Source: Paenibacillus sp. JCM 10914 (GTDB lineage Bacteria; Bacillota; Bacilli; Paenibacillales; Paenibacillaceae). From it: a stretch of DNA of 64,000 nt. Numbering within the stretch: position 1 is the stretch's first letter; each line of letters opens with the position of its first letter. The stretch lies in NCBI RefSeq assembly GCF_001315105.1, contig NZ_BAZR01000002.1, positions 62,001 through 126,000 on the forward strand, given 5' to 3'. Positions 40,365 through 49,639 of this stretch are shown one piece after another. The position numbers and the translations under genes are program-made. The notes under the pieces are model-generated. The model was given only the letters and a program-made list of their open reading frames with translations. It ran no database searches and was not told where the DNA came from.

Positions 40365-40955
40365 ATGAATTTGCCCAATCGTATCACGTTGGCCCGGATT
40401 TGCTTGATCCCTGTCATGATGATCTTTCTGCTGGTCGACTTTGGTTTTTATCCAGATCCGATTGTCTGGGGACAGTTCAAACTGCCATACAATCAGTTGA
40501 TTGCGGCTTTGATCTTTATCATAGCGGCAAGCACCGATGGAATTGACGGTTACCTCGCGCGGAAGAACAATATGGTAACCAATTTGGGGAAACTCCTCGA
40601 TCCGCTGGCGGATAAACTGCTGGTTGCGGCCATTCTAATATCTCTCGTAGAAATGGGGAAGATTGAATCCTGGATTGCAGTGGTTATTATCAGCAGGGAA
40701 TTCGCGGTGACCGGCCTTCGCCAGATCGCTCTGCTGGATGGCTCCGTTGTAGCGGCTGGCCAGTCCGGCAAGATCAAAACGGTCATTCAGATCGTGGCGA
40801 TTGTTGCGCTGCTGATCAATAACTTCCCGTTCGTTTATCTGGGGATTCCGTTTGACATTATTGCCATCTGGGCAGCTGCCATTATAACGATCTATTCGGG
40901 AATCGAATATTTTGTCCAGAACAGGCACCTGCTGAAGGGAACCGGGACATCATAG
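40365..40955 (+). CDS. pgsA: CDP-diacylglycerol-glycerol-3-phosphate 3-phosphatidyltransferase
   Basis: PgsA makes phosphatidylglycerophosphate, the precursor of phosphatidylglycerol and cardiolipin, in the cytoplasmic membrane. The 196-residue protein has several hydrophobic helices and the complete CDP-alcohol phosphotransferase motif (DGIDGYLARKNN...GKLLDPLADK). AAGGAGGTTGCCCC precedes ATG 40365. It lies upstream of cinA-recA as in many Bacilli. Confidence 0.95.
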   Translation: MNLPNRITLARICLIPVMMIFLLVDFGFYPDPIVWGQFKLPYNQLIAALIFIIAASTDGIDGYLARKNNMVTNLGKLLDPLADKLLVAAILISLVEMGKIESWIAVVIISREFAVTGLRQIALLDGSVVAAGQSGKIKTVIQIVAIVALLINNFPFVYLGIPFDIIAIWAAAIITIYSGIEYFVQNRHLLKGTGTS

Positions 40956-40984
40956 CAATAGGAACTTCTCCTATTGCTTTTTTC
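40954..40984 (+). terminator. Rho-independent terminator of pgsA
   Basis: The perfect stem AGCAATAGGA / TCCTATTGCT with a 5-nt loop is followed by TTTTTT. Confidence 0.9.
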
Positions 40985-41073
40985 TTCCATGTTAACGAAG
41001 TATTGATGTATGTGAACGTCATGTACGACAGACAAGACTGAGACTGACAGATACGGAGGAATCAATTCAGAAC

Positions 41074-42341
41074 ATGAGAGCAGAAATTATTGCAGTTGGG
41101 ACCGAGCTCTTGCTCGGACAAATCGTGAACACGAACGCCCAGTACTTGTCCAGGCAGCTCGCTTCCATGGGAATTGACGTCTATTACCAGACGGTTGTCG
41201 GTGACAATATGGACCGGCTCCAAGAAGCGCTGCGGCTGTCAAGCAGCCGTGCGGACATCGTGTTGTTGTCCGGTGGACTCGGACCTACGCAGGATGACTT
41301 GACCAAGGATGCATTGGCTTCCTTCCTGGGCAGATCGATCCATATTGACCGGATCGCGATGGACCGGATCGAGCGATTCTTCATGGATCGCGGCGTGGTT
41401 ATGACAGAGAACAATCGAAGGCAAGCGCTGGCGGTTGAGGGCGGAACGCCGCTGCCGAACGAAACGGGACTTGCCGTAGGTAATGCCATCACGCATGAAG
41501 ATACACATTATATAGTGCTGCCTGGTCCGCCGAAGGAATTAATCCCGATGTTCGAGCAAGAGGCGAAGCATGGTTGCTACAGCATGTACTGACCCATGAA
41601 CTGCCTATTTACTCCAAGATGTTAAAGTTCGCCGGGATTGGGGAATCGGCGCTGGACGAGCGTCTGGAAGATCTCATAACTGCGCAGACGGACCCTACGA
41701 TCGCTTTGTATGCCAAGGATGGCGAGGTTACGGTCCGAATATCGACGAAGGCAGCGGGCGAAGCGGAGGCGATGGCACGGCTGGAAGAACTGGAGGAGCG
41801 GATCCGGGAGCGGGGACCTGAATTTATGTACGCAAGCGAGGACGTGCCGATTGAGAAGGTCATCGTCGACTTTATGGCAGATCGCGGCTGGACCTTAAGT
41901 GCGGCCGAGAGTTGTACTGGCGGATTGGTAGCTGAGAGCCTGACTTCGATTCCTGGCAGTGCGAGCATGTTCCTTGGAGGCATCATCTGTTATACGAACC
42001 AGATAAAAGAAAAGCTGGTGCATATCCCGCATGGGTTGCTCGAAGGCGAAGACGTGCCTGGGGCTGTCAGCGGTGAAGTAGCTGAAGCATTGGCCGAGAA
42101 CGTGCGTATGGTAATGGACAGCGACTTCGGGATCTCGGTAACCGGAGTGGCTGGACCGGGGTACGCAGAACGGAAGCCTGTCGGCCTGGTCTACATCGGG
42201 TTAGCTCAACGGGGCAAGGCGACCGAGGTGCATGAACTGCATCTGCAAGGCAACCGCGAGACGATTCGCCTTCGTGCCGCGAAAGCGCTCCTCTATAGGC
42301 TGTGGCAGCGACTCATGAGCTCTAAGGAAGAGGAACAGTAA
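41074..42341 (+). CDS. cinA: Competence/damage-inducible protein CinA (frameshifted in this sequence)
   Basis: CinA fuses an N-terminal molybdopterin-binding-fold (COG1058) pyrophosphatase domain (MRAEIIAVGTELLLGQIVNT, LSGGLGPTQDDLTK) to a C-terminal PncC-type amidohydrolase domain (SAAESCTGGLVAESLT), which in homologues deamidates NMN. The frame is lost near 41569; adding one C (AAGCATGG to AAGCCATGG) gives EAKPWLLQHVLTHELPIYSK and reads to 42341 (about 422 residues). CGGAGGAATC precedes ATG 41074. It lies just upstream of recA. The break is probably a sequence error. Confidence 0.92.
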
Positions 42342-42411
42342 ATATTTTACACATTGATTTGTGTGGCTTATTGAAATTAACACGAAGTATAAGTATAATA
42401 GGAAGTACGGA

Positions 42412-42449
42412 AGAACCGTGGCATATCGATAGATACTGCCACGGTTCTC
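42412..42449 (+). terminator. Hairpin between cinA and recA
   Basis: AGAACCGTGGCA pairs with TGCCACGGTTCT around a 13-nt loop. The 12-bp stem is strong, but only CATTG follows, so termination may be partial. Confidence 0.55.
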
Positions 42450-42505
42450 ATTGTTTATATGCGCTCTTCGGGAATCAAGAGGGAGGGAGCCCGTTCCCAA
42501 AAAAA

Positions 42506-42519
42506 CGAATGTATGTTCG
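42506..42519 (+). promoter_or_regulatory. LexA (DinR) SOS box of recA
   Basis: CGAATGTATGTTCG matches the Bacillus-type SOS box CGAACRNRYGTTCG at 13 of 14 positions (T for C at position 5). It lies just upstream of the recA -35 element, so LexA binding would block recA transcription until DNA damage. Confidence 0.8.
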
Positions 42520-42528
42520 AAAAAAAGC

Positions 42529-42557
42529 TTGGCAAACGTACCAAAACAAGGTATGAT
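42529..42557 (+). promoter_or_regulatory. Sigma-A promoter of recA
   Basis: TTGGCA (42529-42534) is followed after 17 bases by TATGAT (42552-42557), 36 bp before the recA start. Confidence 0.75.
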
Positions 42558-42593
42558 ATGACTATCAATCAACAGTGAAGGGTTGTGGAATAA

Positions 42594-43655
42594 TTGTCAG
42601 ATCGTCGTGCAGCGCTGGATATGGCGCTTCGTCAAATAGAGAAACAGTTCGGTAAAGGCTCGATTATGAAACTGGGTGAGTCCACCCATATGCAAGTAGA
42701 GATTGTGCCAAGCGGATCACTGGCATTGGATATAGCTTTAGGAACAGGCGGCCTGCCGAGAGGCCGAATTATTGAAGTATATGGACCAGAGTCCTCCGGT
42801 AAGACAACCGTTGCGCTACATGCTATAGCTGAAGTACAGAAGACAGGTGGACAAGCTGCTTTCATCGATGCAGAGCATGCTTTGGATCCTTCGTATGCCA
42901 GCAAGCTAGGTGTAAATATCGATGAGTTGCTGCTCTCCCAGCCAGATACGGGTGAACAAGCTTTGGAGATCGCAGAAGCTTTGGTCCGAAGCGGCGCTGT
43001 TGATATCATCGTTATCGACTCGGTAGCTGCGCTTGTACCTAAGGCTGAGATCGAAGGTGACATGGGGGATTCGCACGTGGGTCTGCAAGCGCGTCTGATG
43101 TCTCAGGCTCTTCGCAAATTGTCCGGTGCAATTAATAAATCAAAGACGATAACGATCTTTATTAACCAACTGCGTGAGAAGGTCGGCGTTATGTTCGGTA
43201 ACCCCGAAACGACGCCTGGCGGACGTGCCTTGAAGTTCTACTCCACCGTTCGTTTGGACGTACGCCGGATCGAGAGCATCAAGATGGGTAACGATGTTGT
43301 GGGTAACCGCACGCGGATTAAAGTCGTGAAGAACAAGGTAGCCCCGCCGTTTAAGCAGGCTGAATTAGATATTATGTACGGCGAGGGGATTTCCAGAGAG
43401 GGTAGCCTGATTGATATCGGCACGGAACTGGATATCGTGGACAAGAGCGGTGCATGGTACTCCTTCTCCGGTGACCGTCTTGGGCAAGGCCGAGAGAATG
43501 CGAAGCAATTCTTGAAGGAGCATCCTGAGGTCGCACTCATCATCGAGAACAAGGTCCGAGAGGCGAGCAACTTGTCAACCGCTGTTCCTGAGGCATCTGA
43601 CAAAGACAAGGAACAAGAGGAACTTGAAGAACAAGAGCTGTTCAAAGTGGAATAG
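42594..43655 (+). CDS. recA: Recombinase RecA
   Basis: RecA forms the ATP-dependent filament for homologous recombination and triggers LexA self-cleavage. The 353-residue protein has the Walker A motif GPESSGKTT, Walker B-like [11 protein letters not shown], the DNA-binding L2 loop region ([20 protein letters not shown]) and an acidic C-terminal tail. It starts at TTG 42594 with GAAGGGTTGTGG upstream. It has its own LexA-controlled promoter and its own terminator; recX follows. Confidence 0.97.
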   Translation: MSDRRAALDMALRQIEKQFGKGSIMKLGESTHMQVEIVPSGSLALDIALGTGGLPRGRIIEVYGPESSGKTTVALHAIAEVQKTGGQAAFIDAEHALDPSYASKLGVNIDELLLSQPDTGEQALEIAEALVRSGAVDIIVIDSVAALVPKAEIEGDMGDSHVGLQARLMSQALRKLSGAINKSKTITIFINQLREKVGVMFGNPETTPGGRALKFYSTVRLDVRRIESIKMGNDVVGNRTRIKVVKNKVAPPFKQAELDIMYGEGISREGSLIDIGTELDIVDKSGAWYSFSGDRLGQGRENAKQFLKEHPEVALIIENKVREASNLSTAVPEASDKDKEQEELEEQELFKVE

Positions 43656-43681
43656 TGCCAGCCCTCTAATAGTATAGGCGG

Positions 43682-43726
43682 GAGGACCGTCCGGTGTTTT
43701 ATACGCCAGGCGGTCCTCTTTATTTA
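43682..43726 (+). terminator. Rho-independent terminator of recA
   Basis: GAGGACCG and CGGTCCTC pair around a 21-nt loop and are followed by TTTATTTATTTT. Confidence 0.8.
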
Positions 43727-43767
43727 TTTTGGTGAGATGCCATAACCATACCCGGAAGGAGAACGCG

Positions 43768-44505
43768 ATGAAGGACGATAACAAGCCAGAGGTGGATCAG
43801 GCCGAATCAGCAGGGGTTGCAGATTTTCCGGATCATGAGGAATTGACCGTAACCTCGATCGAAATGCTGCGCAAGCCTAGGCATCGATACCGGATTGTCT
43901 TCGGTATGTATTCGATGACGGTTCATGAAGATGTCATGCTCAAGTACCGCATGCTGAAGGGGAATGTGTTTCGTAAGGAGGAACTGCTTGAGATCGTGAT
44001 AGCAGACGAGCGGCAGCGGGCTTATGTTGATTCGCTCTATCACCTGTCCAGGAAACCACGCACATCCCAGGAGATCCGACAGAGGCTGCAACAGAAGGGA
44101 TACGAACAGGGCTGCATAGAGACGACGATAGAGCGGCTGCAGCAGGAGCGGCTTATTGATGATGCCCTATACGCCAAGATGTGGGCTGAGCAGCGTATTA
44201 CGAATCATAAGAAGGGGCGATTATGGGTCAAGCAGGAATTGAGGCAGAAAGGGATCGATTCCGCGAATATAGCGGAGGCGCTGGGGGAAGTCAGTGCCGA
44301 TGCCGAGCTTCAGAGCGCGATGGCAATCGGACGGAAGAAGTGGCAGCAGACGAGCGGCGACGTACAGGATCGCAGGCGTAAGACAGGGGCATTCTTAATG
44401 CGGCGCGGCTTTAGTGGAGAGCAAGTGAGGCAGACTTTGAAGACGCTGATGGAAGAGGATGAGGCGCACGATGATGAGGATGACGAACTTTATCCATTCG
44501 AATAA
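43768..44505 (+). CDS. recX: RecA regulatory protein RecX
   Basis: RecX binds RecA filaments and tunes their activity. The 245-residue protein consists of tandem three-helix repeats; RKPRTSQEIRQRLQQKGYE and the ERLIDDALYAKMWAEQRI and MRRGFSGEQVRQTL stretches are family-typical. The C-terminus is acidic. I start at ATG 43768 with GGAAGGAG upstream. Confidence 0.92.
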   Translation: MKDDNKPEVDQAESAGVADFPDHEELTVTSIEMLRKPRHRYRIVFGMYSMTVHEDVMLKYRMLKGNVFRKEELLEIVIADERQRAYVDSLYHLSRKPRTSQEIRQRLQQKGYEQGCIETTIERLQQERLIDDALYAKMWAEQRITNHKKGRLWVKQELRQKGIDSANIAEALGEVSADAELQSAMAIGRKKWQQTSGDVQDRRRKTGAFLMRRGFSGEQVRQTLKTLMEEDEAHDDEDDELYPFE

Positions 44506-44865
44506 ACAGTGTTTTCCATTTATATGAGCTGAGTTTACTACATTTGCTGGATGATTCTGACGTTTACCCATTGCTTTCCCTTGACAATATCTTTTTATAA
44601 ATACTAAAATAAATATGAATCTTTATCATCATAAATTAGAAACCTTTTTCCTTCCAAAAAAGTGACTACTTTGTGAAAGATTCTTATAACGACAATTCAT
44701 AGTGAAATGTATTCCGTTACTGAAAGCGGAATTTGCGTCCATGATAAGATGTACGCAGTATGGACGACAGCATGCTGTCGGAAAATTTTATGTATGAATG
44801 AGTAACCTGACAATTGCACATTTCCCAAGGGATGCCTTGGAGGAAACAACGAGGAGGTGAAACAG
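44506..44865 (+). other. 360-bp AT-rich intergenic leader upstream of rny
   Basis: There is no gene here. It holds a candidate promoter (TTGACA 44581-44586, 18 bases, TAAAAT 44605-44610), a markedly AT-rich stretch (about 44585-44645), and a perfect 16-bp palindrome CGACAGCATGCTGTCG at 44765-44780. GAGGAGGTGA precedes the rny start. The transcribed leader would be about 250 nt, long enough for RNA-level control, but I recognise no known riboswitch. Confidence 0.55.
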
Positions 44866-46410
44866 ATGCTGGAGACATGGATCTGGATCATAATCGTTCT
44901 CGCTGTAGCCGCTATATTCTTTTGGTCCGGTTATTTTATTCGCAAATCCCTTGCAGAAGCTAAAATTTCCAGTGCCGAGCATGCCGCTTTGCAGATTGTA
45001 GAGAGTGCGAAGAAGGAAGCAGAAGCATTGAAGAAAGAAACGGTTCTTGAAGCTAAAGATGAAGTTCACAAGATTAGAGCCGAAGCTGAAAAAGACACTC
45101 GCGAGCGCCGTAACGAAATTCAACGGCAGGAGCGCAGATTGTTGCAAAAGGAAGAGTCGCTGGATAAAAAAATAGAATCTTTGGAACGTAAAGAAGAGCA
45201 AGTGGCGAACAAAGAGAAACGAATAGAAGAGACCCAGCAGCAAATCGACGCAATCTACAAGAAGCAAACGACGGAGTTGGAGCGAATCTCCAACCTGACG
45301 ATGGAAGATGCACGCAGCATTATTCTTAGCAATGTAGAGCAAGAAGTTCGCCATGAGACGGCTCAGATGATCAAAGAAATCGAGCAGCAGGCGAAGGAAG
45401 AGGCAGACAAGAAATCCCGCGAGATCATTACATTGGCTATTCAACGCTGTGCAGCCGATCATGTGGCGGAAACGACGGTTTCTGTTGTCACCTTGCCAAA
45501 TGAAGAGATGAAAGGCCGGATCATCGGACGTGAAGGCCGAAACATCCGTGCGCTTGAGACCCTTACCGGGATTGACCTTATTATCGATGATACTCCGGAA
45601 GCTGTTATTCTCTCCGGATTCGATCCGATTCGTCGCGAGATCGCGCGTACCGCGCTTGAGAAGCTGGTAGCTGACGGACGGATTCATCCGGCACGTATCG
45701 AAGAAATGGTGGAGAAATCCCGCAAGGAAGTGGATGACCGCATTCGCGAGTATGGGGAGCAGGCGACCTTTGAGGTTGGCGTGCACGGTCTGCACCCGGA
45801 TCTGATCAAGATTCTGGGTCGACTGAAGTTCCGTACAAGCTATGGACAAAATGTGCTGAAGCATTCCATGGAAGTGGCCTATCTGACCGGCTTGATGGCT
45901 GGGGAATTAGGCGAAGACATCGTGCTTGCGAAACGCGCAGGACTGTTGCATGACATCGGTAAAGCGCTGGATCATGAAGTGGAAGGTTCGCACGTTGAAA
46001 TCGGCGTGGAGCTGGCGAAAAAGTACAAGGAACATCCGGTGGTTATCAACAGTATTGCGTCTCACCATGGAGATTGCGAAGCAACATCGGTTATTGCGAT
46101 GCTGGTCGGCGCAGCAGACGCCTTGTCGGCAGCCAGACCAGGCGCGCGCAGAGAGACGCTTGAGACGTATATTCGTCGTCTGGAGAAGCTTGAAGCGATA
46201 TCGGAATCCTTCGAAGGCGTTGAGAAATCGTACGCTATCCAAGCGGGCCGTGAGGTTCGCGTGATGGTACAGCCTGAGAAGATCGACGATGCGGAAGCGT
46301 TCCGCCTGGCGCGCGATATTACGAAGACCATTGAGAATGAACTGGATTATCCAGGTCATATCAAGGTGACCGTTATTCGCGAAACCCGCGCGGTAGATTA
46401 CGCGAAATAG
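44866..46410 (+). CDS. rny: Ribonuclease Y
   Basis: RNase Y is the membrane-bound endoribonuclease that starts most mRNA decay in Bacilli. The 514-residue protein has an N-terminal membrane anchor (about 5-25), a long charged coiled coil (about 28-200), a KH domain ([19 protein letters not shown]) and an HD domain ([12 protein letters not shown], with SHHGDCEA). I start at ATG 44866 after GAGGAGGTGA. Its RicA cofactor is encoded about 5 kb downstream. Confidence 0.97.
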   Translation: MLETWIWIIIVLAVAAIFFWSGYFIRKSLAEAKISSAEHAALQIVESAKKEAEALKKETVLEAKDEVHKIRAEAEKDTRERRNEIQRQERRLLQKEESLDKKIESLERKEEQVANKEKRIEETQQQIDAIYKKQTTELERISNLTMEDARSIILSNVEQEVRHETAQMIKEIEQQAKEEADKKSREIITLAIQRCAADHVAETTVSVVTLPNEEMKGRIIGREGRNIRALETLTGIDLIIDDTPEAVILSGFDPIRREIARTALEKLVADGRIHPARIEEMVEKSRKEVDDRIREYGEQATFEVGVHGLHPDLIKILGRLKFRTSYGQNVLKHSMEVAYLTGLMAGELGEDIVLAKRAGLLHDIGKALDHEVEGSHVEIGVELAKKYKEHPVVINSIASHHGDCEATSVIAMLVGAADALSAARPGARRETLETYIRRLEKLEAISESFEGVEKSYAIQAGREVRVMVQPEKIDDAEAFRLARDITKTIENELDYPGHIKVTVIRETRAVDYAK

Positions 46411-46422
46411 AATGAGTTCGAG

Positions 46423-46452
46423 AAAAGTGGCCGGTATAACGGCCACTTTTTA
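46423..46452 (+). terminator. Rho-independent terminator of rny
   Basis: AAAAGTGGCC and GGCCACTTTTT form a perfect stem with an 8-nt loop and a T run. Confidence 0.88.
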
Positions 46453-46479
46453 TCTTTAATTGGTATTTTTTTTGAGGGA

Positions 46480-47283
46480 GTGATTGTCATCAACGTTTTA
46501 TTTATCGGAGATATCGTCGGCAGCACGGGACGTAAAGCATTAAAGGCTTCGCTTCCGGAGCTGAAGTCCAAATATAATCCGCATATCATTATTGCCAATG
46601 GCGAGAATGCGGCATCGGGCCGGGGCATCACCTCGGCCATTGCGAACGAATTTTTCAATTGGGGTGTGCATGGCATTACGCTGGGTAATCACACATGGGA
46701 TAATAAAGAGATTTTTGAATTTATCGACGATGAACCGAGAATGATTCGCCCTGCCAATTTTCCTCCAGGAACACCGGGGCGCGGCTACACCGTGATCAAA
46801 GCGAACGGGAAACAACTGGCGATTGTGAATCTTCAGGGGAGAACCTTCCTGCCAGCGATCGATTGTCCGTTCCGTGCAGCGGATGAGATTGTGGACGAGC
46901 TTCGACAGAAGCATGCGTGTATACTCGTGGACTTCCATGCGGAGGCAACCTCGGAGAAGATCTCGATGGGCTGGCATTTGGATGGACGAGCTTCGATGGT
47001 AGTTGGTACGCATACCCATGTACAGAGCAATGACGATATCATCCTACCAGGGGGAACAGCCTATATCACCGATACGGGTATGGTCGGTTCTAAGGAAGGC
47101 GTGCTCGGCATGCAGCGCGATGCCGTGTTATACAAGTTCCAGACACAGCTCCCAGCTCGTTTCCAGGTAGATGAGGGCAAGTGGCATTTTCATGCCGTAT
47201 GTGTGGATATGGATGAGGAGACTGGGCGGGCCCGGAAGATTCAGAAAATCCGCATGTATGAAGATGAATGGCGTATGGATTAA
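46480..47283 (+). CDS. ymdB: Metallophosphoesterase YmdB (2',3'-cNMP phosphodiesterase type)
   Basis: In B. subtilis YmdB is a 2',3'-cyclic nucleotide phosphodiesterase affecting biofilm versus motility choice. The protein shows VLFIGDIVGSTGR, ANGENAA, GNHTWDNKEI (GNH metal motif), DFHAEATSEK and GTHTHVQSND. The start is unclear: the only canonical codon (GTG 46480) lies inside the GAGGGAGTGA ribosome site, while ATC 46489 would give INVLFIGD with better spacing. Length is 264-267 residues. It follows rny as in B. subtilis. Confidence 0.92.
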   Translation: MIVINVLFIGDIVGSTGRKALKASLPELKSKYNPHIIIANGENAASGRGITSAIANEFFNWGVHGITLGNHTWDNKEIFEFIDDEPRMIRPANFPPGTPGRGYTVIKANGKQLAIVNLQGRTFLPAIDCPFRAADEIVDELRQKHACILVDFHAEATSEKISMGWHLDGRASMVVGTHTHVQSNDDIILPGGTAYITDTGMVGSKEGVLGMQRDAVLYKFQTQLPARFQVDEGKWHFHAVCVDMDEETGRARKIQKIRMYEDEWRMD

Positions 47284-47328
47284 AAATTTTGAAATCCGTT
47301 TAATTAAATTAGGTACGGTTGGAAAAAA

Positions 47329-47355
47329 GAAGGAATCTTTTCCCCTCTCACGAAT
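47329..47355 (+). promoter_or_regulatory. Sigma-H-like promoter for spoVS
   Basis: GAAGGAATC (47329-47337) fits the -35 RNAGGAWWW except the last base. After 11 bases, CACGAAT (47349-47355) fits the -10 RNNGAAT except the first base. spoVS is transcribed by sigma-H in B. subtilis, which supports the reading. Confidence 0.45.
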
Positions 47356-47412
47356 AACATCTAGTAAGCGGAAGCAAACCATCACTCAACATTCCCAGGG
47401 GAGGTACTTACC

Positions 47413-47673
47413 ATGGAAGTATTAAAAGTTTCAGCAAAATCCAATCCCAATTCAGTTGCAGGGGCGCTCGCTGGAGTTCTAAGGGAACGTGGCGGGGCAG
47501 AGCTGCAAGCAATCGGAGCGGGGGCACTAAACCAGGCTATTAAGGCAGTAGCAATTGCCAGGGGGTTTGTAGCACCGAGCGGAGTGGACTTGATCTGCAT
47601 TCCTGCTTTTACGGATATTGTGATTGATGGCGAGGACCGGACGGCGATTAAATTGATCGTGGAGCCTAGATAG
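47413..47673 (+). CDS. spoVS: Stage V sporulation protein S
   Basis: SpoVS is a small Alba-like protein required for normal progress through sporulation. The 86-residue product starts MEVLKVSAKSNPNSVAGALA and is highly conserved across the family. GGGGAGGTACTTACC precedes ATG 47413. A probable sigma-H promoter precedes it and a perfect terminator follows. Confidence 0.96.
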   Translation: MEVLKVSAKSNPNSVAGALAGVLRERGGAELQAIGAGALNQAIKAVAIARGFVAPSGVDLICIPAFTDIVIDGEDRTAIKLIVEPR

Positions 47674-47695
47674 ATTTGTGACCACTTGAGGATTT

Positions 47696-47730
47696 AGCCT
47701 GTTTACCTTCAGGGGGTAAACAGGCTTTTT
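47696..47730 (+). terminator. Rho-independent terminator of spoVS
   Basis: The 12-bp stem AGCCTGTTTACC / GGTAAACAGGCT with a 7-nt loop is followed by TTTTT. Confidence 0.9.
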
Positions 47731-47759
47731 GCTGTGATAGATGGGAAGGGAGCTGAGCC

Positions 47760-48727
47760 ATGGTGCTGACGGTCGATTTTCATTGTGATGCGCTGAGCAA
47801 GTTATGGGAGGATCCGAAAGCTTCGTTTGTCGACGATCCAAAACTCGATGTATCAAGGGAACGGATGACGGAGGGCGATGTAGCACTGCAAGTGTTCGCC
47901 GTATTTCTATCGAATCATTACGGGCGTGCTTCCTTTGAGCGTGTGTTATCCCAACTGGAAATCTTCCGTAATCGAATGGTCAGGCCAGCTCTTCTGGAAG
48001 CATTGTTGTGGCGGGAGCAGGTTCAGCAGATCGGACACAGTCGACGGAAACGATATGGGATTCTGTCATTGGAAGGCGTTGACGGGATCGAAAGTAATCT
48101 GCACTATGTCCAGCTCTGTTATGAGCTTGGCGTACGCTTTATGGGGATTACCTGGAATTATGCCAACTGGGCGGCGGATGGTGTGCTAGAGCAGCGAAAT
48201 GGAGGTTTCACGGAGCGCGGACGCGAGCTTGTGGAGAAGTGCCATGAGACAGGATTATACTCGACGTATCTCATCTATCCAGAGCAGGCTTCTGGGAACT
48301 GACCGACCTGACCAAGCGACCTATCATCGCTTCCCACTCGAATGTTCATTCGGTATGTTCGCACCCCCGGAATTTAGACGACGACCAGATTCGGGCGCTG
48401 ATCGCTTTAAACGGCATGATAGGGATCACTTTCGTACCCTGGTTTGTTCGCAGTGGGGTGAAGAAGGTGAAGTCGGAAGATTTGCTTCCTCACCTGGAGA
48501 AGATATGCGAGCTTGGCGGAGAGCGGCACATTATGATGGGTTCGGATTTTGACGGAATTGACGAATGGATCGAAGGCTTGGAGCATGCCGGTAAGTATCC
48601 AGATTTCGTTGAGATGTTGCTGAAACATTATCCTGAGCCGATAGTTCAAGGCTGGATGTCGGGTAATGCACTTCGTTTTCTGGAGACGAACCTGCCTTCG
48701 AAACCAGACACTGTGCGAGAAAGATAA
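47760..48727 (+). CDS. Membrane dipeptidase (renal dipeptidase family; frameshifted in this sequence)
   Basis: This zinc dipeptidase of the PF01244 type has DFHCDALSKL (metal-binding HxD) at the N-terminus and LSLEGVDGIESN in the middle. The frame is lost near 48258; adding one base gives LDVSHLSRAGFWELTD and PIIASHSNVHSVCSHPRNL, then GSDFDGIDEWIEGLE to the stop at 48727 (about 322 residues). There is no signal peptide, so it is likely cytoplasmic. GGGAAGGGAGC precedes ATG 47760. The break is probably a sequence error. Confidence 0.88.
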
Positions 48728-48776
48728 CGAAGCTAAAAATTTGACAATATTGTTGCGTTCATGCAAAAAGACACAA

Positions 48777-48808
48777 TAAGGCGCCTGGAAAGCTGGGGGT
48801 GCCTTTTT
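48777..48808 (+). terminator. Terminator after the dipeptidase gene
   Basis: AAGGCGCC pairs with GGTGCCTT (one G-T pair) and is followed by TTTATTTT. Confidence 0.65.
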
Positions 48809-48890
48809 ATTTTGCCGTCATAAAGAGTATAATAGGGGAGGAAAGTACATCTTAGAAAACCTAGAGAGATAATCAAGGAGTGAGAGACAG

Positions 48891-49461
48891 ATGAGTAAAA
48901 AGGTACCTGTGGGTGTATCCGCCCGCCATATTCATTTAACTCAGGAGCATATCGAGGTGCTATTCGGCCAGGGATATGAGCTGACAGAGCTTAAGCCACT
49001 GTCCCAACCAGGGCAATTCGCCGCTAACGAAACGGTTGCGGTGATCGGAACGAAGGGACAATTCGATAAAGTAAGAATTTTGGGTCCAGCCCGTCCGGCT
49101 ACCCAATTAGAAATATCTCGCACAGATTCTTTTGCGATTGGCGTAAAAGCGCCTGTACGCGAATCTGGCAATATTGAAGGAACGCCAGGGATCACGATTA
49201 AGGGCTGCCGGGGAAGTGACGATCCAGCAAGGGGTCATTGTTGCTGCCCGTCATATTCATTTCCATACATCCGATGCCGAGCAATGGGGGATTCAAGACA
49301 AAGATATGCTGAAGGTTCGTCTCGGCGGTGAGCGCGGACTGGTGCTGGAGAACGTGGTTGCACGCGTATCAGAGCATTTTGCACTGGATATGCATATCGA
49401 CACGGATGAAGCTAATGCTGCAGGTGCAAACAACGGAGACACAGCAGAAATTATCGATTAG
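48891..49461 (+). CDS. pduL: PduL-type phosphate acyltransferase (frameshifted in this sequence)
   Basis: PduL interconverts acyl-CoA and acyl phosphate and is unrelated to Pta. The N-terminal half has VPVGVSARHIHLTQEHIEVL and the C-terminal half the second metal-site copy VIVAARHIHFHTSDAEQWG. The frame shifts near 49205. Two added bases (or one removed) restore it; GGCT may have been GGCCCT, giving ITIKGPAGEVTI. Corrected length is about 190 residues. No microcompartment shell genes are nearby, so it probably acts as a free cytoplasmic enzyme in acetate or propionate metabolism. Confidence 0.88.
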
Positions 49462-49471
49462 TCTGTCATTT

Positions 49472-49525
49472 AAGAAAGAAGAGTCTGAAACCGATGCTTA
49501 GTCGATTTCAGGCTCTTCTTTCGTT
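49472..49525 (+). terminator. Terminator after pduL
   Basis: A long stem, AGAAAGAAGAG-CTGAAA / TTTCAG-CTCTTCTTTC, with small mismatches is followed by a short T-containing tail. Confidence 0.75.
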
Positions 49526-49639
49526 GGAATAGAGCTTCTGAAGCTCTAGGATGGTAGCTTAGCCCTAAAGATCATGATATAATTTGATACAGTCAAACTT
49601 GCATGACAGAGATTCAGTGGAATTAAGGAGTGACCTAGC

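Noticed and set aside
44788..45864. 358-codon open frame on the - strand opposite rny
   Set aside because: It arises from the codon bias of the charged coiled coil in rny. Its repetitive Leu/Phe-rich translation has no family features.
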